This document shows, in pieces, positions 43,744 through 53,982 of a DNA stretch of 64,000 nt. The position numbers and the translations under genes were made by a program. The notes under the pieces are model-generated. The model ran no database searches. It worked only from the letters and a program-made list of their open reading frames with translations, and was not told where the DNA came from. Source of the DNA: Alteromonas oceanisediminis (lineage in GTDB: Bacteria; Pseudomonadota; Gammaproteobacteria; Enterobacterales; Alteromonadaceae); assembly GCF_018474025.1 (NCBI RefSeq), contig NZ_JAHCTA010000009.1, forward strand, positions 62,001-126,000, in the 5' to 3' direction. Position 1 is the stretch's first letter. Every line of letters starts with the position of its first letter.

Positions 43744-44283
43744 ATGGCGAAACTGCATGATTTCTATAAAGAAACAGTAGTAGCTGAACTTGCGAAGCAG
43801 TTCGGGTACCAAAGCGTCATGCAAGTCCCTCGGATTGAAAAAATCACTCTAAACATGGGTTTAGGTGAAGCTGTAGCTGACAAGAAGGTGCTTGAGAATG
43901 CTCAAGCTGACATGACTGCAATTGCAGGTCAGAAGCCGATTGTTACTGTAGCGCGCAAATCTGTAGCGGGTTTTAAAATCCGTGAAGGTTATCCGATTGG
44001 CTGTAAAGTAACCCTGCGCGGCGAGCGTATGTGGGAATTCCTTGAGCGTTTAATCTCAATTGCAATTCCTCGTATCCGTGACTTTCGTGGTTTAAACCCG
44101 AAGTCATTTGATGGCCGTGGAAACTATAGCATGGGCGTTCGTGAGCAAATTATCTTCCCTGAAATCGATTTCGATAAGGTAGATAAGGTACGCGGTATGG
44201 ATATTACTATCACTACTAGTGCAAATACGAACGAAGAAGCGCAAGCATTACTGACTGCGTTTAACTTCCCGTTTAAAAAGTAA
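43744..44283 (+). CDS. rplE: 50S ribosomal protein L5
   Basis: 179 aa, same as E. coli. L5 carries 5S rRNA into the 50S subunit. [31 protein letters not shown] and [17 protein letters not shown] are family signatures. ATG 44-46 of its line (43744) follows GGAGAG; an earlier start at 43732 adds four residues not found in the family. In E. coli the S8 repressor acts on mRNA near this start. Confidence 0.97.
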   Translation: MAKLHDFYKETVVAELAKQFGYQSVMQVPRIEKITLNMGLGEAVADKKVLENAQADMTAIAGQKPIVTVARKSVAGFKIREGYPIGCKVTLRGERMWEFLERLISIAIPRIRDFRGLNPKSFDGRGNYSMGVREQIIFPEIDFDKVDKVRGMDITITTSANTNEEAQALLTAFNFPFKK

Positions 44284-44292
44284 GGTAGGGTT

Positions 44293-44598
44293 ATGGCAAA
44301 AGAATCAATGAAAGCTCGCGAAGTAAAGCGTTCTAAGCTAGTTGCTAAGTACGCCGAAAAACGCGCAGCATTAAAAGCGATTATCAGCGATGTTAACGCC
44401 TCTGATGAAGAGCGTTGGGATGCTGTTCTGAAGCTACAATCATTACCACGTGATTCGTCTAAGTCGCGTCAACAAAATCGTTGTCGCATCACTGGCCGTC
44501 CTCACGGGTTCCTTCGCAAATTTGGTCTAAGCCGCATTAAGCTTCGTGAAGCTGCTATGCGCGGTGAAGTCCCTGGCCTTAAAAAAGCCAGCTGGTAA
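44293..44598 (+). CDS. rpsN: 30S ribosomal protein S14
   Basis: 101 aa long form without the zinc-binding CxxC...CxxC of short S14 proteins; only [11 protein letters not shown] with a single cysteine is present. [17 protein letters not shown] and [20 protein letters not shown] are typical gammaproteobacterial S14. Ten bp after rplE. Confidence 0.97.
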   Translation: MAKESMKAREVKRSKLVAKYAEKRAALKAIISDVNASDEERWDAVLKLQSLPRDSSKSRQQNRCRITGRPHGFLRKFGLSRIKLREAAMRGEVPGLKKASW

Positions 44599-44610
44599 GG
44601 GGTAGCTGAT

Positions 44611-45003
44611 ATGAGTATGCAAGATCCTATCGCGGATATGTTTACCCGCATTCGTAACGGCCAAATGGCACAGAAAGTTTCTGTTCTTATGCCTTCATCT
44701 AAACTTCGTACTGCGATTGCCGCCGTATTGAAAGAAGAAGGGTATATCTCAGACTTCGCTGTCACTGGTGATGTTAAGCCGACCCTAGAAGTGACACTTA
44801 AGTACTTCGAAGGAAAGCAAGTAATCGACACAATCGAACGTGTAAGCCGTCCAGGTCTGCGCATCTATAAGAAAAAAGATGAGCTACCAAAAGTATTGGG
44901 TGGATTAGGCGTTGCTATCGTGTCTACTTCAAAAGGTGTGATGACTGATCGTGCAGCGCGTAAAGCGGGCATGGGCGGTGAGATCATCGGTTATGTAGCG
45001 TAA
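44611..45003 (+). CDS. rpsH: 30S ribosomal protein S8
   Basis: 130 aa. [18 protein letters not shown] at the start and [20 protein letters not shown] in the C-terminal rRNA-binding half are diagnostic. S8 is an early 30S assembly protein and, in E. coli, the translational repressor of the spc operon. Twelve bp after rpsN. Confidence 0.97.
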   Translation: MSMQDPIADMFTRIRNGQMAQKVSVLMPSSKLRTAIAAVLKEEGYISDFAVTGDVKPTLEVTLKYFEGKQVIDTIERVSRPGLRIYKKKDELPKVLGGLGVAIVSTSKGVMTDRAARKAGMGGEIIGYVA

Positions 45004-45016
45004 CGGGAGAAGTAGA

Positions 45017-45550
45017 ATGTCACGTATAGCTAAAGCACCAGTCGACGTTGTATCAGGCGTAGAAGTTTCTATCGCCGGTCAACAGGTCACTGTTAAAGGT
45101 AAAAACGGTTCATTGACCCGTGTATTCAACGACGCAGTTGAAGTTGTTCAGGAAGAACAGCAACTGAAAGCTCTACCACGTGATGGCGTTGCAAATGCAA
45201 TGGCCCAAGCCGGTACAGCTCGTTCATTGTTGAACGCAATGGTAATCGGTGTAACTGACGGTTTTGAGAAGAAGTTACAGTTAAACGGTGTTGGTTACCG
45301 TGCGCAAGCACAAGGTAAAAAACTGAACCTAACACTCGGCTTCTCACACCCTGTAGTTTATGAAATGCCTGAAGGTATTTCTGTTGAAACTCCTAGCCAA
45401 ACTGAAATCGTCGTAAAAGGCGCTGACAAGCAGGTTGTAGGACAGGTTGCAGCTAACATTCGTGGATACCGTCCACCAGAGCCTTACAAAGGCAAAGGTG
45501 TTCGTTACTCTGACGAAACCGTTCTGCGTAAAGAAGCTAAGAAAAAGTAG
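45017..45550 (+). CDS. rplF: 50S ribosomal protein L6
   Basis: 177 aa. [38 protein letters not shown] and [17 protein letters not shown] are family signatures; L6 sits near the sarcin-ricin loop and GTPase centre. CGGGAGAAG upstream. Its stop is 12 bp before the rplR ATG. Confidence 0.97.
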   Translation: MSRIAKAPVDVVSGVEVSIAGQQVTVKGKNGSLTRVFNDAVEVVQEEQQLKALPRDGVANAMAQAGTARSLLNAMVIGVTDGFEKKLQLNGVGYRAQAQGKKLNLTLGFSHPVVYEMPEGISVETPSQTEIVVKGADKQVVGQVAANIRGYRPPEPYKGKGVRYSDETVLRKEAKKK

Positions 45551-45562
45551 GTGGGTGATTCG

Positions 45563-45916
45563 ATGGATAAGAAAACAGCTCGGATACGTCGCGCCACGCG
45601 CGCACGTAAGAAGATCAGTGAACTGGCCGCGCATCGCTTGGTAGTTAACCGTACACCTCGCCACATATACGCACAGTTAATCGCGCCTAGCGGTTCTGAA
45701 GTATTGGCAGCGGCTTCTACTCTTGAAGCAGACCTTAAGAAAGGTTTGAAATCAACGGGTAATGCAGAAGCAGCAGCGGCGGTCGGTAAAGCAATTGCTG
45801 AGCGTGCGATTGAGAAAGGCGTTAAAGACGTTGCTTTTGATCGTAGCGGTTTCAAATATCACGGTCGTGTGAAAGCATTGGCTGATGCGGCTCGCGAAGC
45901 CGGCCTTCAGTTCTAG
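45563..45916 (+). CDS. rplR: 50S ribosomal protein L18
   Basis: 117 aa, the E. coli length. [34 protein letters not shown] and the closing [20 protein letters not shown] are typical. It binds 5S rRNA. ATG 45563 is chosen by alignment; a GTG at 45551 would add four residues. GGTGGGTGA provides the ribosome site. Confidence 0.97.
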   Translation: MDKKTARIRRATRARKKISELAAHRLVVNRTPRHIYAQLIAPSGSEVLAAASTLEADLKKGLKSTGNAEAAAAVGKAIAERAIEKGVKDVAFDRSGFKYHGRVKALADAAREAGLQF

Positions 45917-45925
45917 GAGTTTATA

Positions 45926-46426
45926 ATGGCTAAAGTAGAAGTTCAAAACGGTGAACTGTTAGAAAAGCTCATTGCCGTAAACCGTGTATCAAAAGTAGTT
46001 AAAGGTGGTCGCATCTTTAGTTTCACTGCTTTGACCGTGGTAGGTGATGGCAATGGCCGCGTAGGTTTCGGTTACGGTAAAGCACGTGAAGTGCCTGCTG
46101 CAATCCAGAAAGCTATGGAAAAAGCACGTCGCAATCTTGTTGACGTTGACTTAAACGGCAATACATTACAGCACCCGATTAAAGGTCGTCACTCTGGCTC
46201 AAAAGTTTACATGCAGCCTGCATCTGAAGGTACCGGTATTATTGCTGGTGGTGCGATGCGCGCAGTATTGGAAGTAGCTGGTGTACAGAACGTCCTTTCA
46301 AAATGTTACGGCTCAACAAACCCAATCAACGTGGTTCGTGCCACGATCAATGCTCTGGTAGAGATGAATTCTCCAGCGCAGGTCGCCGCGAAGCGTGGAT
46401 TGTCTGTTGACGAAATTTTGGGGTAA
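45926..46426 (+). CDS. rpsE: 30S ribosomal protein S5
   Basis: 166 aa. [20 protein letters not shown] is the S5 signature; [19 protein letters not shown] and [19 protein letters not shown] follow. S5 acts in decoding accuracy and helicase activity at the mRNA entry. AGGAGT precedes the ATG; ten bp after rplR. Confidence 0.97.
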   Translation: MAKVEVQNGELLEKLIAVNRVSKVVKGGRIFSFTALTVVGDGNGRVGFGYGKAREVPAAIQKAMEKARRNLVDVDLNGNTLQHPIKGRHSGSKVYMQPASEGTGIIAGGAMRAVLEVAGVQNVLSKCYGSTNPINVVRATINALVEMNSPAQVAAKRGLSVDEILG

Positions 46427-46432
46427 TCAGAC

Positions 46433-46612
46433 ATGGCAACGTTAAAAGTCAAACAAACGAAAAGTGCGATTGGTCGTTTGCCTAAACATAGAGCCACTTT
46501 GACTGGCTTGGGTTTAGGTAAAATCGGTCGCGTCCGTGAGTTAGAAGATACCCCTGCCGTTCGCGGCATGATCAACCGTGTTCAATACATGGTTGAGATA
46601 GTGGAGGAGTAA
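46433..46612 (+). CDS. rpmD: 50S ribosomal protein L30
   Basis: 59 aa. [19 protein letters not shown] and [20 protein letters not shown] match the short bacterial L30. It starts 6 bp after rpsE and ends 3 bp before rplO, the standard spc position. Confidence 0.95.
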   Translation: MATLKVKQTKSAIGRLPKHRATLTGLGLGKIGRVRELEDTPAVRGMINRVQYMVEIVEE

Positions 46613-46615
46613 CAG

Positions 46616-47050
46616 ATGCGTTTAAATACTCTTGCTCCTGCTCCAGGGGCGAAAAATTCTGGTAAGCGTTTGGGCCGTGGTATCGGTTCTGGTTTAGGTA
46701 AGACTGGTGGCCGTGGTCACAAAGGTCAAAAAAGCCGTTCAGGCGGTACCGTTAAGCCAGGGTTCGAAGGCGGACAAATGCCAATCCAACGCCGTTTGCC
46801 GAAGTTCGGTTTTACGTCACGTGTGAGCATGGTTTCTGACCAAGTTACACTGGCTGAAATCGCTAAGGTAGAGGGTGACACTGTTTCTGTTGAAACTTTA
46901 AAAGCTGCTGGGCTGGTTAAAAAGCACATTCAGTTCGTTAAAGTGATGAAGAGCGGTGACATCTCTCGCGCGGTAACGGTAAGTGGCGTAAAGGTTTCAA
47001 AAGGTGCGCGTGAAGCGATTGAAGCTGCCGGCGGTAAAGTAGAGGAATAA
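46616..47050 (+). CDS. rplO: 50S ribosomal protein L15
   Basis: 144 aa. The glycine-rich start ([51 protein letters not shown]) reaches into the 50S core; the C-terminal globular part ends [29 protein letters not shown] upstream in the end of rpmD. Confidence 0.97.
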   Translation: MRLNTLAPAPGAKNSGKRLGRGIGSGLGKTGGRGHKGQKSRSGGTVKPGFEGGQMPIQRRLPKFGFTSRVSMVSDQVTLAEIAKVEGDTVSVETLKAAGLVKKHIQFVKVMKSGDISRAVTVSGVKVSKGAREAIEAAGGKVEE

Positions 47051-47055
47051 GCTAG

Positions 47056-48375
47056 ATGGCTAAACCAGGATTGGATTCAGGCGCGAAAGGCGGTTTGAGC
47101 GAGCTTAAATCAAGATTGTTGTTCGTATTCGGTGCGATCGTTGTATTTAGGCTTGGCTCGTATGTGCCGATCCCTGGTATTGACCCCGCTGTGTTGGCTC
47201 AATTATTTGAGCAGCAAAAGGGTACTATCGTAGAAATGTTCAACATGTTCTCTGGTGGTGCGCTTGAGCGTGCGTCAGTACTAGCCCTGGGCATCATGCC
47301 TTACATTACAGCTTCGATTATTATGCAACTATTGTCGGTGGTTCACCCGCCGATGATTGAGCTTAAAAAAGAAGGTGAGGCAGGCCGTCGCAAAATCAGC
47401 CAATACACGCGTTATTTAACGTTGGTATTGGCGACATTCCAGTCTATTGGTATTGCGACTGGTTTACCCAACCTGATCCAGGGTTTGGTAATTGCGCCAG
47501 GCTTCGGCTTTTATTTTACAGCGGTAGTGAGTCTAGTGACGGGAACGATGTTCCTGATGTGGCTAGGTGAGCAAATTACTGAAAGAGGTATTGGTAACGG
47601 TATCTCAATTTTGATTTTTGCTGGTATTGTTGCCGGTTTGCCAACTGCGATTGGTCAAACTGCGGAACAAGCGAGACAAGGTGAGATTAACCTACTGTTC
47701 TTATTGTTGATTGGTGCAATTGTATTAGCTCTCACATACCTAGTGGTGTTTGTTGAGCGTGCACAGCGCCGTATCGTGGTAAATTATGCTAAGCGTCAGC
47801 AGGGCCGTAAGGTGTTCGCTGCGCAAAGCACGCATTTACCATTGAAGGTCAACATGGCAGGTGTTATTCCACCTATTTTTGCCTCCAGTATCATTCTGTT
47901 CCCTGGCACTATTGCCAGTTGGTTCGGACAAAATGAATCGACAGCGTGGTTAGCCGACGTAGCGTTATTGCTATCGCCAGGCCAGCCATTGTACGTAATG
48001 CTTTATGCAGCGGCGATTATCTTTTTCTGTTTCTTCTACACGGCGTTGGTGTTTAACCCGCGTGACACAGCAGATAACTTGAAGAAGTCCGGCGCGTTCA
48101 TTCCTGGTATTCGCCCGGGTGAGCAAACGTCTCGCTATATCGATAAGGTAATGACTCGCCTCACATTAGCTGGTGCGCTCTACATAACCTTTATTTGTTT
48201 AGTGCCTGAATTCATGTTGATCGCTTGGAATGTTCCATTCTATTTCGGCGGTACATCACTACTGATTATCGTAGTGGTTATCATGGACTTTATGGCACAG
48301 GTGCAGACTCATTTGATGTCACATCAATATGATTCTGTTCTGAAAAAAGCCAATCTGAAGGGCATCGGCCGCTAA
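47056..48375 (+). CDS. secY: Protein translocase subunit SecY
   Basis: 439 aa, ten transmembrane helices; central channel of the Sec translocon in the inner membrane. Visible: plug/TM2 region [36 protein letters not shown], cytosolic loop [12 protein letters not shown], and [20 protein letters not shown] with the Arg needed for SecA. Last large gene of the spc operon, 5 bp after rplO. Confidence 0.97.
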   Translation: MAKPGLDSGAKGGLSELKSRLLFVFGAIVVFRLGSYVPIPGIDPAVLAQLFEQQKGTIVEMFNMFSGGALERASVLALGIMPYITASIIMQLLSVVHPPMIELKKEGEAGRRKISQYTRYLTLVLATFQSIGIATGLPNLIQGLVIAPGFGFYFTAVVSLVTGTMFLMWLGEQITERGIGNGISILIFAGIVAGLPTAIGQTAEQARQGEINLLFLLLIGAIVLALTYLVVFVERAQRRIVVNYAKRQQGRKVFAAQSTHLPLKVNMAGVIPPIFASSIILFPGTIASWFGQNESTAWLADVALLLSPGQPLYVMLYAAAIIFFCFFYTALVFNPRDTADNLKKSGAFIPGIRPGEQTSRYIDKVMTRLTLAGALYITFICLVPEFMLIAWNVPFYFGGTSLLIIVVVIMDFMAQVQTHLMSHQYDSVLKKANLKGIGR

Positions 48376-48412
48376 GGTCGAGTCTGATGATTGCGTACTA
48401 CGGAGTGATGTA

Positions 48413-48526
48413 ATGAAAGTTCGTGCATCCGTTAAAAAGATGTGCCGTAACTGCAAAGTCATTAAGCGCAACGGTGTTGTGCGTGTGATCTGCAGTGAGC
48501 CTAAGCACAAGCAAAGGCAAGGCTAA
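48413..48526 (+). CDS. rpmJ: 50S ribosomal protein L36
   Basis: 37 aa zinc-ribbon form: [19 protein letters not shown] with Cys11, Cys14, Cys27 and His32 (CSEPKH) as zinc ligands, ending KQRQG. CGGAGTG precedes the ATG. It closes the spc operon, 37 bp after secY. Confidence 0.96.
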   Translation: MKVRASVKKMCRNCKVIKRNGVVRVICSEPKHKQRQG

Positions 48527-48549
48527 TCAACGCGGCGTTCAGTTTTCTT

Positions 48550-48577
48550 TGCGTGGTAACAGCGATTGTGCCACGCA
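48550..48577 (+). terminator. Hairpin between rpmJ and the alpha operon
   Basis: TGCGTGG and CCACGCA form a 7-bp stem around 14 nt. No T-run follows. It may be an attenuating structure at the spc/alpha boundary. Confidence 0.4.
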
Positions 48578-48599
48578 TGTTAACAGAGACTTTACGCCT

Positions 48600-48690
48600 A
48601 AAATTGCAATTTAGTCGGCGGGTAAGTATCCTATCGGGCTTTTTAGGCCGCTGACATTTAATTAAGAGGAGTGCTGTTAATGGCCCGTAT
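48600..48690 (+). promoter_or_regulatory. Alpha operon leader (S4-binding ribosome-binding-site pseudoknot)
   Basis: GGTAAGTATCCTATCGGGCT followed by TTTTAGG, then AAGAGGAG and the rpsM start closely follow the E. coli alpha leader (GAGTATCCTG...CGGGCTTTTCAG). In E. coli this RNA folds into a pseudoknot that ribosomal protein S4 binds to repress the operon. rpsD is present in this operon, so the same feedback is expected. Confidence 0.75.
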
Positions 48691-49036
48691 CGCTGGCATT
48701 AACATTCCTGAACACAAGCATGCCGTTATTGCTATTCAAGCAATTTTCGGTATCGGTGCTACTCGTGCGAAAAGCATTTGTGCATCGGCTGGTGTTACAG
48801 AATCTACCAAGATCAAAGATCTTGATGAAACTACAATTGATAAACTACGTGACGAAGTGGCGAAATTCACTGTTGAAGGTGATTTACGTCGTGAAGTCTC
48901 AATGAGTATCAAACGTTTGATGGACCTAGGTTGCTTCCGTGGTATACGCCACCGTCGTAGCTTGCCTCTACGTGGTCAGCGCACCAAAACGAATGCGCGT
49001 ACCCGTAAAGGTCCTCGTAAACCTATTAAGAGATAA
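48680..49036 (+). CDS. rpsM: 30S ribosomal protein S13
   Basis: 118 aa. [33 protein letters not shown] and the basic tail [19 protein letters not shown] are diagnostic; the tail contacts P-site tRNA. Start 48680 follows AAGAGGAG; the GTG at 48671 would add three residues. First gene of the alpha operon. Confidence 0.97.
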   Translation: MARIAGINIPEHKHAVIAIQAIFGIGATRAKSICASAGVTESTKIKDLDETTIDKLRDEVAKFTVEGDLRREVSMSIKRLMDLGCFRGIRHRRSLPLRGQRTKTNARTRKGPRKPIKR

Positions 49037-49049
49037 CGGGGAGTAAGTT

Positions 49050-49439
49050 ATGGCTAAAGCACCAGCTCGCGCGCGTAAACGCGCCAAGCGTCAGGTCGCA
49101 GACGGAATGGCTCATATCCATGCGTCTTTCAACAATACAATTGTGACAATAACAGATCGCCAAGGTAACGCTTTGGCATGGGCAACTTCAGGTGGTTCTG
49201 GTTTCCGTGGTTCACGTAAATCTACACCATTTGCTGCTCAGGTAGCAGCTGAGCGCGCAGGCGTTGCAGCACAAGAATACGGTCTGAAAAACCTTGAAGT
49301 GTTTGTTAAAGGTCCAGGTCCAGGCCGTGAGTCTGCGATCCGTGCACTGAATGCTACTGGGTACAAGATCACAAACATTACCGATGTGACACCTATACCT
49401 CACAACGGTTGTCGTCCACCGAAAAAACGTCGCGTTTAA
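49050..49439 (+). CDS. rpsK: 30S ribosomal protein S11
   Basis: 129 aa. [40 protein letters not shown] and the end [16 protein letters not shown] are S11 signatures. It lies at the 30S platform near the E-site mRNA. Thirteen bp after rpsM with CGGGGAG upstream. Confidence 0.97.
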   Translation: MAKAPARARKRAKRQVADGMAHIHASFNNTIVTITDRQGNALAWATSGGSGFRGSRKSTPFAAQVAAERAGVAAQEYGLKNLEVFVKGPGPGRESAIRALNATGYKITNITDVTPIPHNGCRPPKKRRV

Positions 49440-49463
49440 TCGACGGACAGCAGGAGAAAGATC

Positions 49464-50084
49464 ATGGCAAGATATTTGGGTCCAAAACTCAAACTTAGCC
49501 GTCGCGAAGGGACAGACTTGTTCCTTAAGAGCGGCGTTCGCGCAATCGATTCTAAATGTAAGATCGATCAACCGCCTGGTCAGCATGGTGCCCGTCGTGG
49601 CCGTTTGTCTGACTATGGTGTGCAATTGCGTGAGAAGCAAAAAGTACGTCGTATGTATGGCGTATTGGAAAAGCAATTCCGCAACTATTATAAAGAGGCG
49701 GCTCGCTTAAAAGGCAATACAGGTGAAAACTTGTTGCAACTTCTTGAACAGCGTCTAGACAACGTCGTTTATCGCATGGGTTTTGCAAGCACGCGCTCTG
49801 AAGCTCGTCAGCTTGTGAGCCACAAAGCTATTCTTGTTAATGGCAAAGTGGTTAACATCCCATCGTTCAACGTGAAAGCTGAAGATGTGGTGTCTGTTCG
49901 TGAGAAAGCGAAGAAGCAAGCACGTATCGTGGCAGCACTAGAACTTGCTGACCAACGTGAAAAGCCAACGTGGATTGAAGTTGATAACTCTAAAATGGAA
50001 GGTACGTTTAAGCGCGTTCCTGAAAGAACAGACTTATCTGCAGAGATAAACGAACAGTTGATCGTCGAACTTTACTCTAAGTAA
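49464..50084 (+). CDS. rpsD: 30S ribosomal protein S4
   Basis: 206 aa. [40 protein letters not shown], and the S4 RNA-binding domain [20 protein letters not shown] are visible. Primary 30S assembly protein and predicted translational repressor of this operon via the leader at about 48600-48690. No zinc cysteines at the N-terminus (C- type apart from one Cys). Confidence 0.97.
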   Translation: MARYLGPKLKLSRREGTDLFLKSGVRAIDSKCKIDQPPGQHGARRGRLSDYGVQLREKQKVRRMYGVLEKQFRNYYKEAARLKGNTGENLLQLLEQRLDNVVYRMGFASTRSEARQLVSHKAILVNGKVVNIPSFNVKAEDVVSVREKAKKQARIVAALELADQREKPTWIEVDNSKMEGTFKRVPERTDLSAEINEQLIVELYSK

Positions 50085-50107
50085 AGTGTAACTAAAGGGG
50101 ATACATT

Positions 50108-51094
50108 GTGGGTTCTGTAACTGAATTCCTTAAACCAAGATTGGTTGAAATCGAGAACGTTTCTCCAACGCGCGCGAAAGTCACACTGGAGCCGCTAGAG
50201 CGTGGCTTTGGCCACACTTTAGGTAACGCGTTACGTCGTATCTTACTCTCTTCTATGCCGGGTTGTGCCGTCACAGAAGTTGAGATTGATGGTGTTCTAC
50301 ATGAGTACAGCACTAAAGAAGGCGTGCAGGAAGACGTCATCGAGATCTTGCTAAACCTTAAAGGTTTGGCCGTTAAGCTTGAAGGTAAAACTGAAGCAAC
50401 GTTGACCTTGGTGAAATCTGGAGCGGGCCCGGTAACGGCTGGTGACATCCAGCACGACGGTGATGTTGAAATCGTCAACCCAGAGCACTTGATCTGTACG
50501 CTTACGGGCGACACTGAAATCAGCATGCGTGTGAAGGTTGAGATGGGCCGTGGTTATGTTCCAGCGGCAACGCGTCGTTCCTCTGAAGAAGATGATCGCC
50601 CAATTGGTCGTTTATTAGTTGACGCATCGTACAGCCCAGTTGAGCGTATTTCATACGCGGTTGAAGCTGCACGTGTTGAGCAACGCACTGATCTCGATAA
50701 GCTTATTATCGACATGGAAACTAACGGTACTTTGGATCCTGAAGAAGCAATCCGTCGTTCTGCAACCATTCTGGCTGAACAGCTAGATGCGTTCGTAGAA
50801 TTGCGTGATATGTCAGAGCCAGTAGCGAAAGAAGAGAAGCCGGAATTCGATCCGATTTTACTTCGTCCTGTTGATGACTTAGAGCTTACCGTACGTTCTG
50901 CGAACTGCTTGAAAGCGGAAGCTATCCAATACATAGGTGACTTAGTACAGCGCACCGAGGTTGAGTTGTTAAAAACGCCTAACCTGGGTAAAAAATCGCT
51001 TACTGAGATCAAAGATGTGCTCGCATCCCGTGGTCTATCTCTAGGCATGCGCCTAGAAAACTGGCCGCCAGAGAGCATCGCTGAAAGAGATTGA
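50108..51094 (+). CDS. rpoA: DNA-directed RNA polymerase subunit alpha
   Basis: 328 aa. N-terminal dimerisation/assembly domain ([40 protein letters not shown]), flexible linker at about 230-250, and C-terminal domain that binds UP elements and activators ([40 protein letters not shown]). The start is a GTG with AAAGGGGATAC upstream; one residue is missing against the E. coli N-terminus. Follows rpsD by 23 bp. Confidence 0.97.
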   Translation: MGSVTEFLKPRLVEIENVSPTRAKVTLEPLERGFGHTLGNALRRILLSSMPGCAVTEVEIDGVLHEYSTKEGVQEDVIEILLNLKGLAVKLEGKTEATLTLVKSGAGPVTAGDIQHDGDVEIVNPEHLICTLTGDTEISMRVKVEMGRGYVPAATRRSSEEDDRPIGRLLVDASYSPVERISYAVEAARVEQRTDLDKLIIDMETNGTLDPEEAIRRSATILAEQLDAFVELRDMSEPVAKEEKPEFDPILLRPVDDLELTVRSANCLKAEAIQYIGDLVQRTEVELLKTPNLGKKSLTEIKDVLASRGLSLGMRLENWPPESIAERD

Positions 51095-51135
51095 TCAGAC
51101 GCTAAAACGTCCGATTTTTAGAGAAGGATAAAACT

Positions 51136-51537
51136 ATGCGCCATCGTAAAAGTGGTCGTCAGTTGAATCGCAACAGTAGCCACCGCCAAGCTATGTTTAA
51201 AAACATGGCTGGTTCATTGGTTAAACATGAAGTGATTAAAACGACATTGCCGAAAGCGAAAGAATTACGTCGCGTTATCGAGCCGTTAATCACCCTTGCT
51301 AAGCAAGACAGCGTTGCAAATCGCCGTTTAGCTATGGCTCGTACAGGTGATAAAGAAGTAGTCGGTAAATTGTTCAACGAACTTGGCCCGCGTTATGACA
51401 CGCGCCCAGGTGGCTATATCCGCATTTTAAAGTGTGGTTTACGTGCTGGTGACAGCGCGCCTATGGCTTACGTTGAATTAGTAGACCGTCCTGTTGTTGA
51501 AGACACTGAAGAAGTGGTTGAAGCAACAGAAGAGTAA
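51136..51537 (+). CDS. rplQ: 50S ribosomal protein L17
   Basis: 133 aa. [40 protein letters not shown] and [20 protein letters not shown] are L17 signatures, followed by an acidic tail ([12 protein letters not shown]). Last gene of the alpha operon, with a strong terminator 18 bp behind it. Confidence 0.97.
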   Translation: MRHRKSGRQLNRNSSHRQAMFKNMAGSLVKHEVIKTTLPKAKELRRVIEPLITLAKQDSVANRRLAMARTGDKEVVGKLFNELGPRYDTRPGGYIRILKCGLRAGDSAPMAYVELVDRPVVEDTEEVVEATEE

Positions 51538-51555
51538 GAAATTACTTTGAACAAC

Positions 51556-51583
51556 AAAAAACCCGGTGAAAGCCGGGTTTTTT
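51556..51583 (+). terminator. Intrinsic terminator of the alpha operon
   Basis: AAAAAACCCGG and CCGGGTTTTTT form an 11-bp stem with a TGAAAG loop, ending in T residues. It reads well in both directions and may also end the convergent gene at 51616. Confidence 0.92.
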
Positions 51584-51615
51584 GTTATTAGTTAACAGAT
51601 ATTGTGAGTTGATGA

Positions 51616-52422
51616 CTAATCTATCGCGCGGGCAATTTCGTCTTCGGTTGCGCCGCCTTTGCGCGCTGAGGCTCTGAGCTGCTCTGTGTTAACACCACGG
51701 TTTTCAGCCGTTTCGATAATCCGCACAATTTGTTCACGCTGGGTTGACGACTCTCTCACGGCCGTTTCCACAACCGACTCTGCTTCGTCAGGAAACATGG
51801 CCAGAAGGCCGTCGACGATATACTCGCCCACGTAAGGTACTGCGGAAATTGCGGTGCGTAAAATTTCAACCATGTCATTGGGATGCTCTTTAGACAGGGT
51901 TTGTACAATTCTGTCCGCCGAATCAGGTTCTGTCATCACTGCGACACGTACGATATCTTGCAACTCTTCAGGCGTTGTATTGGCTGCCGCCGTGACGACA
52001 AAGTTCACGTAACTGGGCTCGGCAATAATGGCGAGTTCAACAATTTTAGGGCACTCACTCACATCCTTTTCTATCGCTATTTTAACGATTTCTTCGGTTG
52101 CCATCGGTTGAGCAGATATCGCAGAGTAAATGATTTCTTTGTATTTCTCAGGGTAAGTGTCAAGAGCAACACTCACAATATTGGTTATTTCTTGGGGGTA
52201 ATGGCTGGCGATGGACTTTATAGCACGCCCTAAGCTGGCGTTGTTTTCCATCTGTCGCTTAATAAATGACGCTTTTAAAGCGCGGCCGGCCTCGTCCGCG
52301 TTAACGACTTCAACTGGCTCAACAGCAGGAACAGGCTCAATAGCATGTACATCAGAAATCTGTACCAGATTCGCTACACTCGCAAAACTGATGACGGTAA
52401 AAATACTCAACGACATGCGCAT
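51616..52422 (-). CDS. Secreted protein with short helical repeats, unknown function
   Basis: 268 aa from ATG 52422 (AAGAGAAG upstream); signal peptide MRMSLSIFTVISFASVANLV with cleavage near VHA. After a Pro/Val/Glu-rich linker (EPVPAVEPVEVV) come about six units of roughly 30 residues with a common pattern: hydrophobic helix (IV..A....), then P-x-x-x/YPEE, e.g. EITNIVSVALDTYPE, EEIVKIAIEKD, ELQDIVRVAVMTEPDS, DMVEILRTAISAVP. This suggests an all-helical solenoid in the periplasm. The tail RGVNTEQLRASARKGGATED is charged. No family recognised. It lies between the ribosomal and glycan blocks, on the opposite strand. Confidence 0.65.
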   Translation of the reverse strand: MRMSLSIFTVISFASVANLVQISDVHAIEPVPAVEPVEVVNADEAGRALKASFIKRQMENNASLGRAIKSIASHYPQEITNIVSVALDTYPEKYKEIIYSAISAQPMATEEIVKIAIEKDVSECPKIVELAIIAEPSYVNFVVTAAANTTPEELQDIVRVAVMTEPDSADRIVQTLSKEHPNDMVEILRTAISAVPYVGEYIVDGLLAMFPDEAESVVETAVRESSTQREQIVRIIETAENRGVNTEQLRASARKGGATEDEIARAID

Positions 52423-52707
52423 ATATACTACTTCTCTTGGCTGCATCCATGCGATTAAAAAAGGTGTCTGTGCTTTGAGTCAGAAAAGCAAAGCAAGTTC
52501 AAAAATTGTTAAATTTTGTTAACAAATGTAAGTTACGTAAAGATTGTCCAAAGATCAAACATTTGTGCGTATTATATTCGTGTCATTACGTGATAAAAAA
52601 ATACTCAATCGGGCGCAGAGCGTAACGAAATATTACTTCGGCTCGTCGAACGATTCTGATAAGGTTGGCGTTCTACACTGCCTTTATCGCTGAAAATAAC
52701 TATAATT
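52423..52707. promoter_or_regulatory. Divergent intergenic region upstream of the glycan cluster
   Basis: 285 bp, no gene seen. AT-rich with TTGTTAACAA (52517-52526), a perfect palindrome. TTGTCC at 52544-52549 and TATTAT at 52570-52575 are a weak promoter pair (20 bp spacing) toward the glycan genes. No JUMPstart-like element was recognised. Confidence 0.3.
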
Positions 52708-53970
52708 ATGGCGAATACGCTCGCGACCAATTCCACCTACACGCTGCTGGCCAATACTGCACTGGCTGCAAGTAATTGGCTGGTGTTAGTGCTTATCACT
52801 AAATACTATCTGCCAGCTCAATTGGGCAGCTTTGTGCTGGCTCTCTCTATCTTTTCGCCCGCATTTTTGCTCGCTAGCTTTAAAGTGAGAACACTGTTAA
52901 TCGTCGATAAACAATGGGCGATACCCGCTGAGTCCTACGCCGCTGCTCGTCTGTTGGCGAATATTTGCGTGACGACATTGATACTCGCTATTATCCCTTT
53001 TGTGTTCACAGAGTTGCCCATCGCGGTTCTCGCGCTGGTCGCGCTTTACAAGTTTGGCGATGCCTGGAGCGAATTTTGTCATAGCTATTTACGCCGAGCA
53101 GATCGATTTAAAATCATTGCGATTAGCACGGTTTTGCGCGCCACGTTTACTGTTCTTGCCCTGATAACCGCATCAACATCCGACATTGATTTTTATACTG
53201 TATTGGTGATTTGGGTGTCTGCAACCTGCGTATTTTCAGCCATCGACACGATGCTGTTTCGTCACCATTGGTCTGAGCCAGTTGAGTTCAGTTTCCATGC
53301 AATTGTTAGTAAGACGTCCATGCGAAATGCGCTCGCTGTTTATCAGCGTTATTACACTGTCTCTATTGCGCTACTCATTGGCGCATTGTTCGTGCATGCA
53401 CCCAACTATGCATTAGCACATTTCGACTCGACGTCGGCGGCGGGGATTTTTGCGACAATTAGCTATTTTCTGATTGCCGGGGGTATCCTAATCAATAGTC
53501 TTTCTCAGGCTGCGACGCCTCACTTAGTGAACAGTATTAGTCAGGGAAACCACGGTGAGTTTAATCGTACGATTGTTAAATTATGCTTGCTAGGCATTGG
53601 GCTTGGCTTGACTGGGATTTTTATGGCATTTTTATTGGGTGAGTGGGTGCTCACTCTTTTTTACACGCCTCAAATCGCTACTTATTGGCCGGTACTGGTT
53701 TGGGTAATGGTCGCGGCAGCGATACGTTATGTCTTTATCTTTCTGGGCACGGGTTTGGCGGCTCTACAGCGATTTGCAGTGCAAACCAGAATCGCAGTCG
53801 CCGGATTTGTTTGTTTGGTCATTGCGCTATGGCTATGCGTGCCATTGTTTGGCTTGTTTGGTGCTGCGTATGCGATGATAATCGCAGCGCTCGTTGAGTG
53901 CAGCCTATATTTACTGTTGTTTCAAAGACAAACGCGCACGGGGTTTAGTGGCGCGATTGGTCGCACATAA
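52708..53970 (+). CDS. Wzx-like polysaccharide flippase (MATE/MOP superfamily)
   Basis: 420 aa, about 12 hydrophobic helices, basic loops inside (YLRRADRFKI). The pattern (LANTALAASNWLVLVLITKYYLPAQLG, then an internal second half from about residue 215) fits oligosaccharide flippases that move undecaprenyl-linked repeat units across the inner membrane. First gene of the glycan cluster and 12 bp from the next gene. The ribosome site is weak. Sequence divergence in this family is high, so the call rests on topology and context. Confidence 0.8.
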   Translation: MANTLATNSTYTLLANTALAASNWLVLVLITKYYLPAQLGSFVLALSIFSPAFLLASFKVRTLLIVDKQWAIPAESYAAARLLANICVTTLILAIIPFVFTELPIAVLALVALYKFGDAWSEFCHSYLRRADRFKIIAISTVLRATFTVLALITASTSDIDFYTVLVIWVSATCVFSAIDTMLFRHHWSEPVEFSFHAIVSKTSMRNALAVYQRYYTVSIALLIGALFVHAPNYALAHFDSTSAAGIFATISYFLIAGGILINSLSQAATPHLVNSISQGNHGEFNRTIVKLCLLGIGLGLTGIFMAFLLGEWVLTLFYTPQIATYWPVLVWVMVAAAIRYVFIFLGTGLAALQRFAVQTRIAVAGFVCLVIALWLCVPLFGLFGAAYAMIIAALVECSLYLLLFQRQTRTGFSGAIGRT

Positions 53971-53982
53971 GAGAGCTTCCGC

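Noticed and set aside
50554-51078. 174-codon open frame on the minus strand
   Set aside because: It lies wholly antisense to rpoA, is Ser/Arg-rich in the manner of a shadow frame and has no ribosome site.
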